Positions 53,146 to 62,474 of a DNA stretch of 64,000 nucleotides are shown here, in pieces; position 1 is the first letter of the stretch, and each line of letters starts with the position of its first letter. The DNA comes from Pseudomonas_T sp032052615 (GTDB taxonomy: Bacteria > Pseudomonadota > Gammaproteobacteria > Pseudomonadales > Pseudomonadaceae). The notes beneath the pieces were generated by a model. The model had not been told where the DNA came from and did not search any database. It was given only the letters and a program-made list of their open reading frames with translations. The position numbers were made by a program, and so were the translations under genes. The stretch is taken from contig DAMBWF010000008.1 of the NCBI GenBank assembly GCA_032052615.1, positions 1-64,000 on the forward strand, given 5' to 3'.

Positions 53146-53217
53146 CGCGATGACCCGACCCGGGGCGGGCGGCCATCGTGTCACGGTTATCCGTCGACCC
53201 GCCCCCCTGGTTAGCCG

Positions 53218-53808
53218 ATGCTCGAATCCCTGCTGGTCCCCACCCTGATCGTCGCCCTCGCCGAAATCGGCGACAAGACGCAACTCCTCGCCCTGCTTCT
53301 CGCCGCCCGCTTCCGCAGGCCGGTGCCGATCATTCTCGGCATGGTGGCGGCCACGCTGGCCAACCACCTCGTCGCCGGCGCGGTCGGGGCCTGGGTGGCC
53401 GGGCTGTTCTCCCCCGCCGCGCTGCGCTGGTGCCTCGCCGCCGCCTTCGCCGCCGTCGCCTTCTGGACGCTGATCCCCGACAAGCTGGACGACGACGAAA
53501 GCGCCCGGCTCAAGCGCTTCGGCCCCTTCCTCACCACGTTGGTGGCGTTCTTCCTCGCCGAGATGGGCGACAAGACCCAGGTGGCCACGGTCATGCTGGC
53601 CGCCCAGTATCCCCATTTCCTGCTGGTGGTGGCCGGTACCACCCTGGGCATGCTGGCGGCCAACGTGCCGGTGGTGCTGGCCGGCAATTTCGCCGCCGAA
53701 CGCCTGCCGCTGACGCTGATCCGCCGCCTGGCGGCCCTCGCCTTCGCCGTGCTGGCGCTCTACGCCGCCTACGAGGCGCTGATGATCGGCGCCCCGCCCT
53801 CGGCCTGA
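53218..53808 (+). CDS. GDT1/TMEM165 (UPF0016) family manganese exporter
   Basis: The 196-residue inner-membrane protein has six hydrophobic segments and two copies of the family signature, ALAEIGDKTQ (about residue 13) and FLAEMGDKTQ (about 115). Bacterial relatives (MneA) export Mn2+. The riboswitch directly upstream supports this role. The ATG has no strong Shine-Dalgarno, consistent with riboswitch-controlled access. Confidence 0.92.
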   Translation: MLESLLVPTLIVALAEIGDKTQLLALLLAARFRRPVPIILGMVAATLANHLVAGAVGAWVAGLFSPAALRWCLAAAFAAVAFWTLIPDKLDDDESARLKRFGPFLTTLVAFFLAEMGDKTQVATVMLAAQYPHFLLVVAGTTLGMLAANVPVVLAGNFAAERLPLTLIRRLAALAFAVLALYAAYEALMIGAPPSA

Positions 53809-53865
53809 CCCGACTGGACGCGGGCGGGCGCGGCGGCTAAAAGAAGCGTATCGCCGGAGAAGCCG

Positions 53866-54669
53866 ATGACCCCGCGCCACGCCTGCCTCGACTGCCTCGC
53901 GCGCACCCCGGCGGCCCCTTTCGAGGCCGCCTTGTGGGTCGCCGCCGAACACGATCCCCGGGTCCAGCCGGAACGCTGCCTGGAGGAAGTGGAACGCCTC
54001 GCCCGGGGCATTCGCCCCGGCCTGCCCGACGCGCCCCCGGCCGAACGGGCACAGCCGCTGCTGCGCCGGCTCGGCGAGCTGGGGTTCCGGGAAGACCCCG
54101 ACCGGCCGCCGCGCCCGCGCGCCGCGTTGCTGCCCGACGTGCTGGCGCACCGCCGGGGCCAGCCGCTATCCCTGGCCCTGGTGGCCCTGGAGCTGGCGCG
54201 GCGGCTGGACATTCCCCTCGACGGCGTAGCCTTTCCCGGTCGCTTCCTGCTGCGGGTGCGCGGCACCGATCACCTGCTCGACCCCTGCGACGGACGGCGC
54301 CTGCAGGTCCGTGACTGCCGCGAGTTGCTGTTGCGCGGCCTGGGTCCCCAGGCCGAGCTGCACGCCGACCACCTGCGCCCGGCCAGCGCGACGCAGATGC
54401 TGCAGCGGCTGTCGCGCAACCTGCGCGGCCTCTACCTGCACGCCGGCGACTACCTGGACGCCCTCAAGGACGCCGAGCGGGTGCTGGAGCTGGGCCCGCC
54501 GAACCTGCTCGACCACCTGGCCCGCGCCGACCTCTACCGCCACCTGGACTGCGCGCGGGCGGAACGCTTCGATCTGGAGCGGGCGCTGCTCCTGTGCGAC
54601 GACCCGGCCCAGCGCTTGGTCCTCGACCAACGCCTGCGCCGCCTCGGCGCCGCGCCAGCGCTGCACTAG
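53866..54669 (+). CDS. SirB1-family protein with transglutaminase-like and TPR regions
   Basis: The 267-residue cytoplasmic protein has an N-terminal SirB1 (transglutaminase-like 2) domain with LAHRRGQPLSLALVALELAR and VAFPGRFLLRVRG, and a C-terminal helical TPR-like part (LHAGDYLDALKDAERVLELG). The Cys normally found in such domains is not obvious in the RRGQPLSLA segment, so catalysis is doubtful. Function unknown. It converges on xdhC with four bases between stops. Confidence 0.8.
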   Translation: MTPRHACLDCLARTPAAPFEAALWVAAEHDPRVQPERCLEEVERLARGIRPGLPDAPPAERAQPLLRRLGELGFREDPDRPPRPRAALLPDVLAHRRGQPLSLALVALELARRLDIPLDGVAFPGRFLLRVRGTDHLLDPCDGRRLQVRDCRELLLRGLGPQAELHADHLRPASATQMLQRLSRNLRGLYLHAGDYLDALKDAERVLELGPPNLLDHLARADLYRHLDCARAERFDLERALLLCDDPAQRLVLDQRLRRLGAAPALH

Positions 54670-54673
54670 GGCA

Positions 54674-55645
54674 TTACAGAGCCTCGCGAGGGATGCCGTT
54701 GCGCACCCGGAGGATATCGGCGAGCACCGCCAGGGCGATCTCCGCTGGCGTCTTGCTGCCCAGGCAGAGGCCGATGGGGGCCACGATCCGGGCGATCTGC
54801 GTCTCGTCCAGCCCACCGGAACGGCGCAGCCGCTCGCGGCGCTGTTCGCTGGTCCGCCGCGAGCCCATCACGCCGATGTAGAACGCCTCGCTGCGCACCG
54901 CCTCGATCATCGCCAGGTCGTCGATGCGCGGGTCGTGGGTCAGGGCCACTACCGCCGTGTCGGCATGGCAGGCACCCTCGGCGATGGCTTGCGACGGCAG
55001 TTCGCGGCGGATCTCCACCCCCGGCAGGTCGACGCCGTTCAATACCTCTTCCCGGGGATCGCAGAGCAGCACCTCGAAGCCCAGGGGCAGCGCGTAGCGC
55101 GCGCAGGCGTCGGCGACGCTGGAGTAGCCGGCCAGTAGCAGGCGCTGGGCGGCGCCGACGCGGATGCGCACGCACCCCGGCGCCCACTCCACCCGGGGGC
55201 CGGGGCCTTCGTCCGGGTACAGCCGTCGCGCGCCTTCCGGCAGCGCCACCTCCCGGACCAGGCGCCGCTGCCCGGCGAGGGCCCGCTCCAGGTCTTCCAG
55301 GTGGGCATGGGTGGTCGCGGACGGCGGCAGGTTCTCCACCAACACCTCCAGCACCCCGCCGCAGGGCAGGCGCACCCGGGAGCGAGGATCGCTCCCATCG
55401 CCGTAGCGCACCTGGCTCACCGGCTCGACGAAAGCGCCCTCCCCCAGGCGCTCAAGGAATTCCTCCTCCACGCAGCCGCCGGAGAGCGAACCGATCCATT
55501 CCCCCTCGTCGTTGGCCGCCAGCAGCGATCCGGGCGCCCGGGGCGCCGAGCCGTAGGCGCGCAGCACGGTGCACAGCCACACCCGATGGCCGTCGCGGGA
55601 CCAGCCCAGGCCACGCCGGATGACTTGCAGATCGAGGTGATGCAT
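54674..55645 (-). CDS. XdhC family molybdenum-cofactor maturation protein
   Basis: The 323-residue protein has the XdhC_CoxI N-terminal motif (YGSAPRAPGSLL, then LSGGCVEEEF) and a C-terminal Rossmann domain ending GSRRTSEQRRERL and GLCLGSKTPAEIALAVLAD. These proteins protect the Mo cofactor and promote its sulfuration before insertion into xanthine dehydrogenase-family enzymes. The aldehyde oxidoreductase genes on the same strand upstream are the likely client, like PaoD with PaoABC. An MFS gene on the opposite strand now separates them. Confidence 0.88.
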   Translation of the reverse strand: MHHLDLQVIRRGLGWSRDGHRVWLCTVLRAYGSAPRAPGSLLAANDEGEWIGSLSGGCVEEEFLERLGEGAFVEPVSQVRYGDGSDPRSRVRLPCGGVLEVLVENLPPSATTHAHLEDLERALAGQRRLVREVALPEGARRLYPDEGPGPRVEWAPGCVRIRVGAAQRLLLAGYSSVADACARYALPLGFEVLLCDPREEVLNGVDLPGVEIRRELPSQAIAEGACHADTAVVALTHDPRIDDLAMIEAVRSEAFYIGVMGSRRTSEQRRERLRRSGGLDETQIARIVAPIGLCLGSKTPAEIALAVLADILRVRNGIPREAL

Positions 55646-55776
55646 GGCGGAAGTCCTGCCGCGAGGGGATGGAACTTGGACCGCGGACGGCGGCGCGCGA
55701 TCGACTTTTCCGCTGCCGGCCCGGCGGGCGGCCGTGCTAGGCTGCGACTCCGTTAGCTGCCTACGTAACTCCTCTC

Positions 55777-57024
55777 ATGTCCCAGATGCTTCTGCGCCGG
55801 CACAAGCCGTTCATCGCGTTCTGGCTGGCCCGGGTGTGCACCGCCAGCGCGTTCCAGATCATGACCGTGGCGATCGGTTGGCATATCTATCAACTCACCG
55901 GCAACGTCTTCGACCTGGGGTTGGTGGGCCTGGTGGAGTTCCTGCCCCGGTTGCTGTTCATGCTGCACACCGGCCATGTGGCCGACCGCTACGACCGGCG
56001 CCGGGTAGCGGCGCTTTGCCAGGCGGTGCAGGGCCTGGTGGCGCTGGTGTTGATCGTCGCCAGCGCCGGGCACGCGGTCACCCGCGAGCTGATCTTCGCC
56101 ATGGCCTTCCTGCTGGGCTCGGCCCGCGCCTTCGAGATGCCCAGTACCCAGGCGCTGCTGCCGAACCTGGTGCCGCCCGCGCTGTTCCCCCGGGCGGTGG
56201 CCGCCTCGGCTTCGGCGATGCAGGCGGCAACCATCGCCGCGCCGGCCTTCGGCGGCCTGCTGTTCGCCTTCGGCGAGCTGTGGGTGTATGCGCCGACGGC
56301 GCTGCTCTACGCCTTCGCCTGCCTGCTCAGCCTGGGCCTGCCGGCGCAAGGCCAGCCCCGGCAGAAAGGCCGGGCCACGCTGGAATCGCTGTTGGCCGGG
56401 TTCCGCTTCATCCGCAGCCGGCGCGACGTGTTCGGCGCCATTTCCCTGGACATGTTCGCGGTGCTGCTGGGCGGCGCCACCGCGCTGTTGCCGGTATTCG
56501 CCCGGGACATCCTGCTCACCGGTCCCTGGGGCCTGGGCCTGCTGCGTTCGGCGCCGGCCGCCGGGGCGCTGCTGATGTCGTTCTGGCTGGCGCGCTTCCC
56601 CATCGAGCGGCAGGTGGGCCGGGTGATGTTCGCCTCGGTGGCGCTGTTCGGCGTCGCCACCATCGCCTTCGGCCTGTCCACTTCCTTCTGGTTCAGCCTC
56701 GCGGTGCTGGTGGTGCTGGGCGCGGCGGACATGGTGAGCATGGTGATCCGTGGCGCCTTCGTGCAACTGGAAACCCCGGACGAGATGCGCGGTCGGGTCA
56801 GCGCGGTGAACGGGCTGTTCATCGGCGCCTCCAACCAGCTCGGCGAATTCGAATCCGGCGCCACGGCGGCCTGGTTCGGCACCGTGCCGGCGGTGGTGGT
56901 CGGCGGGGTCGGCACCCTGCTGGTCAGCGGACTGTGGTTCAAGCTGTTCCCCACCCTGGCCCACCGGGACCGCCTGCGGGGGGCGGAGCCGGAAGCCGAA
57001 GCACAAGGCGCGCGCCCGGGCTGA
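55777..57024 (+). CDS. MFS transporter, EntS-like (MFS_3)
   Basis: The 415-residue, 12-helix exporter has the loop 2-3 motif GHVADRYDRRRV and SARAFEMPSTQALLPNLVP, which is typical of EntS-like carriers. Substrate is unknown. It lies in opposite orientation between xdhC and the aldehyde oxidoreductase operon, with 15 bases to the operon's last stop. Confidence 0.88.
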   Translation: MSQMLLRRHKPFIAFWLARVCTASAFQIMTVAIGWHIYQLTGNVFDLGLVGLVEFLPRLLFMLHTGHVADRYDRRRVAALCQAVQGLVALVLIVASAGHAVTRELIFAMAFLLGSARAFEMPSTQALLPNLVPPALFPRAVAASASAMQAATIAAPAFGGLLFAFGELWVYAPTALLYAFACLLSLGLPAQGQPRQKGRATLESLLAGFRFIRSRRDVFGAISLDMFAVLLGGATALLPVFARDILLTGPWGLGLLRSAPAAGALLMSFWLARFPIERQVGRVMFASVALFGVATIAFGLSTSFWFSLAVLVVLGAADMVSMVIRGAFVQLETPDEMRGRVSAVNGLFIGASNQLGEFESGATAAWFGTVPAVVVGGVGTLLVSGLWFKLFPTLAHRDRLRGAEPEAEAQGARPG

Positions 57025-57039
57025 CCGGCCCCGGCGACC

Positions 57040-59238
57040 CTAGAGCAGCTTGTCCAGGGTGATCGGCAGGTCGCGGATGCGCTTGCCGGTGGCGTGGTGG
57101 ATCGCATTGGCGATGGCGGCCGCCACCCCGACGATGCCGATCTCCCCCACCCCCTTGGAGCCCAGGGGGTTGACGATGCGGTCCTGCTCCTCGACGAAGA
57201 TCACCTGGATGTCGTGGATGTCCGCCTGCACCGGGATGTGGTACTCGGCCAGGTTGTGGTTCATGAAACGGCCCAGGCGGTGGTCCAGCTGGGTCTCTTC
57301 CTGCAGGGCCATGCCGATGCCCCAGACTACCCCGCCGAGGATCTGATTCTCGGCGGTCTTCGGGTTCACCACGCGGCCGGCGGCGATGGCGCTGACCACC
57401 CGGCTGACCTCCACGGTGCCCAGGGCCTCGTCCACTTTCACCTCGACGAACACCGCCGAATGGCTGCCGGTGGCGTACTGGTCGCGCCCGGCCTCGGGCG
57501 TGGCGTCGACCCGGGCTTCCAGGCTGGGGGAGCCACTTTGCCGCAGGATGTCGGTGAACGGCAGGCCGCGCTCCGGCCGCGCCTTCAGCCGCAGCCCGCC
57601 GCCGACGCACTCGACGTCCTCCAGGGTGGCGTCGGCGAAGGGGGAGTCCTCCAATTTCCGCGCGGTCTCCAGCAGCTCGCCAATCAGCGCCTGGCAGGCT
57701 TGCAGCACGGCGGTGCCCACCGAGGACACGGTGAACGAGCCGCCCTCCAGGGGCGCCTTGGGCAGGCTGGTGTCGCCCAGCTTGAAGGTCACCCGGTCCA
57801 TGGGCAGGCCCAGGGTGTCGGCGGCGATCTGGGTCATCACGGTGTAGGTGCCGGTGCCGATGTCGGCGGTGGCGCTGGCCACTGTCAGGGTGCCGTCGAT
57901 GGCCAGGGTGGCCTTGGCGCTGGCGGGCATCAGCATGGCCTCCCAGACCCCCGAGGCCATGCCCCAGCCGATCAGCCGGTGCCCCTCGCGCATGGCGCGT
58001 GGCCGTGGGTCGCGCCGGCTCCAGCCGAAGCGTTCGGCGCCCTGCTCGTAGCAGGCCAGCAACTGCTTGCTGGAATACGGCTTGCCCAGGTTCTGGTTGA
58101 CCGGGCTGAAATTGTCGATGCGCAGCTGTACCGGGTCGACGCCGGCGGCCAGCGCCAGTTCGTCGAGGGCGCACTCCAAGGCGTAAACGCCCAGCACCGC
58201 GCCGGGCGCGCGCATGTCCAGGGGCGTGTAGAGGTCGACGGGCGCCAGGCGATAGTCCAGGCGAACGTTATCGCAGCGGTACAGCGCGCCGGACCATTCG
58301 GCCACGTGCTCGGTGAAGTCCTCGAAGCGGGAGGTCTCGCCGAGCACCTCGTGGACCACTGCCTGCAAGCGGCCGCGCGCGTCGGCGCCGAGCTTGAGGC
58401 GCTGCACCGTCTGGGGCCGATGGCCGAAGGTGAACATCTGCTGGCGAGTCAGGGTGACCCGCACCGAGCGCTTCAGGTGCAGCGCCGCCATCACCGCCAG
58501 CACCACTTGGTACTGGGGCCGCAGGCCGGAGCCGAAGGCGCCGCCGACGAAGGGCGACAGCACCCGGGCCTCGCCGTCGGCCAGGCCAAAGACGTGGGAG
58601 ACGAACTCCAGGGTGTTCACCGCGCTCTGGGTCTTGTCGTAGATCGTCAGGCCGCCGTCGGGCTGGTACACCACCGTGGAGGCATGGGGCTCCATGGGGT
58701 TGTGGTGCTCCACCGGCGAGGTATAGGTGGCCTCCACCTTCACCGGCGCGGCGGCGAAGGCGCCGTCGGCGTCGCCCCGGGGCGCCGGCAATTCGGCCAG
58801 GGCCGGGTGGGACGGCTGCCGGTGCATGTCGGTCTGGTGCGGCGCTTGCTGGTAGTCCACGGTCACCAGGGACGCGGCGTAGCGAGCCGCCTCGAAGGTG
58901 TCCGCCACCACCAGGGCCACGGGCTGGCCGCTGTACAGCACGCGGTCGTCGAACAGCGGGCGGAAGGGCGCGCCGTCGGCCGCATCCATGTCGGTGTAGC
59001 TTTCGTCGTAGGCGGCCATGCGAGGACGGTTGAGGTGGCTGAGTACGTCCAGCACCCCCGGCACCGCCTTCGCCGCCTCCACATGCAGGGCGAGAATGCG
59101 CCCGGTGGCGACGGTGCTGTTCACCGCCACCCCGTAGACCAAGTCCGGCACGGCGAACTCGCCGGCGTACTTGGCCTGGCCGGTCACTTTTAACGGACCG
59201 TCGACCCGATCCAACGGTTTGCCGATGTGTGCGCTCAT
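57040..59238 (-). CDS. molybdopterin-binding subunit of xanthine dehydrogenase-family aldehyde oxidoreductase (PaoC-like)
   Basis: The 732-residue large subunit holds the Mo site. Visible motifs are GQAKYAGEFAVPD at the N-terminus, GGAFGSGLRPQ, DMRAPGAVLGVYALECALDE, GTGTYTVMTQIAADTLG and the C-terminal GSKGVGEIG with the catalytic Glu. It oxidises aldehydes, possibly aromatic ones, to acids. Its start overlaps the FAD-subunit stop (ATGA). Confidence 0.92.
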   Translation of the reverse strand: MSAHIGKPLDRVDGPLKVTGQAKYAGEFAVPDLVYGVAVNSTVATGRILALHVEAAKAVPGVLDVLSHLNRPRMAAYDESYTDMDAADGAPFRPLFDDRVLYSGQPVALVVADTFEAARYAASLVTVDYQQAPHQTDMHRQPSHPALAELPAPRGDADGAFAAAPVKVEATYTSPVEHHNPMEPHASTVVYQPDGGLTIYDKTQSAVNTLEFVSHVFGLADGEARVLSPFVGGAFGSGLRPQYQVVLAVMAALHLKRSVRVTLTRQQMFTFGHRPQTVQRLKLGADARGRLQAVVHEVLGETSRFEDFTEHVAEWSGALYRCDNVRLDYRLAPVDLYTPLDMRAPGAVLGVYALECALDELALAAGVDPVQLRIDNFSPVNQNLGKPYSSKQLLACYEQGAERFGWSRRDPRPRAMREGHRLIGWGMASGVWEAMLMPASAKATLAIDGTLTVASATADIGTGTYTVMTQIAADTLGLPMDRVTFKLGDTSLPKAPLEGGSFTVSSVGTAVLQACQALIGELLETARKLEDSPFADATLEDVECVGGGLRLKARPERGLPFTDILRQSGSPSLEARVDATPEAGRDQYATGSHSAVFVEVKVDEALGTVEVSRVVSAIAAGRVVNPKTAENQILGGVVWGIGMALQEETQLDHRLGRFMNHNLAEYHIPVQADIHDIQVIFVEEQDRIVNPLGSKGVGEIGIVGVAAAIANAIHHATGKRIRDLPITLDKLL

Positions 59239-60236
59239 GCGAGGCTCTCCTGGAGGCCGGCCGCCTGTTCCAGCGCGCGGACGATGGCGCGGCGCGCCAG
59301 TTCAATCTTGAAATGGTTGTGGGCGAAGCCCCGGGCACCCCGCAACAGGTCCTCGGCGGCCCGGCCGAAGGCCTCGGCGTCGCAGGCCTGGCCGCGCAAG
59401 GCCTGCTCCACCCGGACGTCGCGCCAGGGCTTGTGGGCGACCCCGCCCAGGGCCAGGCGCGCCTCGGCGATGCGCCCGTCGGCGTCACGCTCCAGGGCCG
59501 CCGCCACCGAGACCAGGGCGAAGGCGTAGGAGGCGCGGTCGCGCACCTTGAGGTAGGCGTGATGCGTGGCGAAGCCCCGGGGCGGCAGAGTGACGGCGAC
59601 GATCAGTTCGTCCTCGCCCAGCGTGTTGTCCCGCTGCGGCTCGTCGCCGGGCAGGCGGTGGAAATCGGCGAAGTCGATGCTCCGCCGTCCCGAGGGCCCG
59701 GCGACCTCTACCCGCGCCTCCAGGGCGGCCAGGGCGACACACATGTCCGAGGGATGCACCGCGATGCACTGGTCGCTGGCGCCCAGGATCGCGTGGATGC
59801 GATTGAGGCCGTCGCGGGCCGGGCAGCCGGAGCCGGGCTCCCGTTTGTTGCAGGGCACGCCGGTATCGTAGAAATAGTAACAACGGGTGCGCTGCAGCAG
59901 GTTGCCGCCAGTGCTCGCCATGTTGCGCAACTGGGGCGAGGCGCCCGCGAGGATCGCCTGAGCCAGCAGTGGGTAGCGCCGCTCCACCTCGGGGTGGTAG
60001 GCGAGGTCGGCGTTGCTCGCCAGGGCGCCGATGCGCAGGCCGCCGTCGGCGGTGGCCTCCACGTCGTGCAAGGGCAGGCCGGTGATGTCGATGAGCAACG
60101 TCGGGCGGGCGACGTTCTCTTTCATCAGGTCCAGCAGGTTGGTGCCGCCGGCGATGAAGCGCGCCTCGGGATGAGTCGCGCGCAGGGCCAGGGCCTCGTC
60201 CACCCCACGGGCGCGGGCATAGGCGAAGGGGGTCAC
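59235..60236 (-). CDS. FAD-binding subunit of aldehyde oxidoreductase (PaoB-like)
   Basis: The 333-residue subunit has the FAD motif ARFIAGGTNLLDLMK and ASPQLRNMASTGGNLLQRTR. The following stretch, CYYFYDTGVPCNKREPGSGC, supplies cysteines like those that bind the extra [4Fe-4S] cluster in E. coli PaoB. Start is GTG 60236, overlapping the stop of the iron-sulfur subunit (GTGA). Confidence 0.9.
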   Translation of the reverse strand: MTPFAYARARGVDEALALRATHPEARFIAGGTNLLDLMKENVARPTLLIDITGLPLHDVEATADGGLRIGALASNADLAYHPEVERRYPLLAQAILAGASPQLRNMASTGGNLLQRTRCYYFYDTGVPCNKREPGSGCPARDGLNRIHAILGASDQCIAVHPSDMCVALAALEARVEVAGPSGRRSIDFADFHRLPGDEPQRDNTLGEDELIVAVTLPPRGFATHHAYLKVRDRASYAFALVSVAAALERDADGRIAEARLALGGVAHKPWRDVRVEQALRGQACDAEAFGRAAEDLLRGARGFAHNHFKIELARRAIVRALEQAAGLQESLA

Positions 60237-60760
60237 GGGCGGTCTCCTTCGCGTTCGCGGCAGGCGGGCAAGGCGTCCTCGATGGCGGCGAGGATATTGG
60301 TATAGGCGCCGCAACGGCACAGGTTGCCGCTCATCAGCTCGCGGATCTCGTCGTGACTGTGGGCACGGCCTTCGTTGGCCAGGCCCAGCGCCGAGCAGAT
60401 CTGCCCGGAGGTGCAGTAGCCGCACTGGAAGGCGTCGCGCTCGATGAACGCCTGTTGCAGCGGGTGCAGCCGACCGTCCTGGGCAAGGCCCTCGACGGTG
60501 GTGATCTCGGCACCGTCCTGCATCACCGCCAGGCTCAGGCAGGCGTTGATCCGCTTGCCGTTCACCAGCACCGTGCAGGCGCCGCACTGGCCGTGGTCGC
60601 AGCCTTTCTTGCTGCCGGTGAGCTGCAACTGTTCGCGCAGCAGGTCCAACAGGGTGGTCCAGGGCCGCACGTCGAGGCGCCGCGGCTGGCCGTTGAGGGT
60701 CAGGTTGATGGTGTGGACGGCCGGGGCATCGCCGCCCGGCGAAGGGGAAGTCACGCTCAT
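60233..60760 (-). CDS. [2Fe-2S] subunit of aldehyde oxidoreductase (PaoA-like)
   Basis: The 175-residue subunit binds two [2Fe-2S] clusters: CDHGQCGACTV with a later Cys in INACLSLA, and CGYCTSGQ with CRCGAY. E. coli PaoA carries a Tat signal; the N-terminus here (MSVTSPSPGGDAPAVHTINL) has no twin-arginine motif or hydrophobic core, and no upstream in-frame start is available. The complex is therefore probably cytoplasmic. It is first in the three-gene operon. Confidence 0.92.
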   Translation of the reverse strand: MSVTSPSPGGDAPAVHTINLTLNGQPRRLDVRPWTTLLDLLREQLQLTGSKKGCDHGQCGACTVLVNGKRINACLSLAVMQDGAEITTVEGLAQDGRLHPLQQAFIERDAFQCGYCTSGQICSALGLANEGRAHSHDEIRELMSGNLCRCGAYTNILAAIEDALPACREREGDRP

Positions 60761-61114
60761 GGTCTACCTCGCGGTCGGCGGGTCGCCGGGCCCGCCAGGG
60801 TCCGACGTCGGGGCATGCGCCGTTCCGGTCGCCTGCGTCTAGGGTTACGACTGCCCCGTTCGGGCAAATGTTCAGCCCGCCGAAAAGCGGCGCGGCGCGC
60901 ACCGCGAAGGCGCATTCCAGGGCTCGCTGCGCCCCTCGCCGGTGCGTCCCCGGCACCCCCTCCGGCGGCGGCCCGCGCGCCCTCTCGGGCCGCGTCGAAC
61001 GGGCGCTGCGCGGCCTCCCGGCTGCTGTTATGATGCGCGCCTTTTTCGACCGCGACCCGTGCCGGCCGGTGCCTGGCCGACTCCACCGCCCTCAGCCCGA
61101 ACAGGGGAACGACC
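60761..61114. other. divergent promoter region between aldehyde oxidoreductase operon and purine permease
   Basis: The 354-base gap is very GC-rich. The clearest element is TATGAT at 61029-61034, a good -10 for the permease with an 80-base leader; no matching -35 is apparent. I see no gene or riboswitch. Confidence 0.45.
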
Positions 61115-62407
61115 ATGCTGGAACGACTCTTCCAACTCAAGGCACACCACACCGACGTCCGCACCGAGGTGCTCGCGGGGATCACGACCTTCCTGACCAT
61201 GGCCTACATCCTGTTCGTCAACCCGAGCATCCTCGGCGAGACCGGCATGGACAAGGGCGCGGTATTCGTCGCCACCTGCCTGGCCGGAGCCATCGGCTCC
61301 ACCATCATGGGCCTGATCGCCAACTACCCCATCGCCCTCGCCCCGGGCATGGGCCTGAACGCCTTCTTCACCTACACCGTGGTGCTGCACATGGGCCATA
61401 CCTGGCAGGTGGCTCTGGGCGCGGTGTTCCTCTCGGCCTGCATGTTCTTCCTGCTGTCGATCTTTCGCATCCGCGAGTGGATCATCAACAGCATTCCCCT
61501 GGCGCTGCGCTCGGCCATCGCCGCCGGGATCGGTCTGTTCCTCGCGCTGATCGCCCTGCAGAAGGCCGGTATCGTGGCGCCCCACCCGGCCACCATGCTA
61601 ACCCTCGGCGACCTCAGCCAGCCGGCCCCGGTGCTGGCGATCCTCGGCTTCTTCCTGATCGTCGGCCTGGAGGCGCGGCGGGTCACCGGCGCGGTGCTGA
61701 TCGGCATCCTCGCGGTCAGCGTGGCCGGCATCGCCCTGGGCGTGTCCCACTTCGGCGGGGTGTTCTCCATGCCGCCGTCCCTGGCCCCCACCTTCCTCCA
61801 GTTGGATATCAAAGGCGCGCTGGACATCGGCCTGGTGAGCGTGATCTTCGCCTTCCTGTTCGTCGACCTGTTCGACAACTCCGGCACCCTCATCGCGGTG
61901 GCGAAGAAGGCCGGGCTGATGCGCGCCGACGGCTACATGCCGAAGATGGGCCGCGCGCTGATCGCCGACAGCACCGCCGCCATGGGCGGCTCGCTGCTGG
62001 GCACCTCCACCACTACCAGTTACATCGAGTCGGCGGCGGGGGTCAGCGCCGGTGGCCGCACCGGCCTCACCGCCATCGTGGTCGCCATCCTGTTCCTGCT
62101 GGCGCTGTTCCTCGCGCCCCTGGCCGGCAGCGTGCCGGCCTTCGCCACCGCGCCGGCCCTGTTCTTCGTCGCCGTGCTGATGGCCTCCGGCCTGGCGGAG
62201 ATCGACTGGAACGACTTGACCACCGCCGCGCCGGTGCTGGTCACCGCCCTGGCCATGCCGTTCACCTATTCCATCGCCGACGGCATCGCCTTCGGCTTCA
62301 TCGCCTGGGCGGCGATCAAGGCCCTGGCCGGCCGCTGGCGCGAACTGAGCCCCGCGCTGGTGATCCTCGCCGTGCTGTTCGTCATCAAGCTCGGCTTCTT
62401 CCAGTGA
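61115..62407 (+). CDS. NCS2 family purine permease (AdeP/PbuG-like)
   Basis: The 430-residue inner-membrane transporter has TEVLAGITTFLTMAYILFVN at the N-terminus, APGMGLNAFF, FVDLFDNSGTLIAVA and LLGTSTTTSYIESAAG, all features of the AzgA-like adenine/guanine/hypoxanthine branch. About 12 or more membrane helices are present. AGGGGAA precedes the ATG. The exact purine is not certain. Confidence 0.92.
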   Translation: MLERLFQLKAHHTDVRTEVLAGITTFLTMAYILFVNPSILGETGMDKGAVFVATCLAGAIGSTIMGLIANYPIALAPGMGLNAFFTYTVVLHMGHTWQVALGAVFLSACMFFLLSIFRIREWIINSIPLALRSAIAAGIGLFLALIALQKAGIVAPHPATMLTLGDLSQPAPVLAILGFFLIVGLEARRVTGAVLIGILAVSVAGIALGVSHFGGVFSMPPSLAPTFLQLDIKGALDIGLVSVIFAFLFVDLFDNSGTLIAVAKKAGLMRADGYMPKMGRALIADSTAAMGGSLLGTSTTTSYIESAAGVSAGGRTGLTAIVVAILFLLALFLAPLAGSVPAFATAPALFFVAVLMASGLAEIDWNDLTTAAPVLVTALAMPFTYSIADGIAFGFIAWAAIKALAGRWRELSPALVILAVLFVIKLGFFQ

Positions 62408-62474
62408 GTTACGCGCCGGGGCCCCGCGCCCCGGCGTTCCGTTCCGCGCCCTTCACCGCCAGACGAGGACCGCC

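Noticed and set aside
52902..53176. Short frames overlapping the riboswitch region
   Set aside because: They lie across a clear structured RNA leader and have no coding features.
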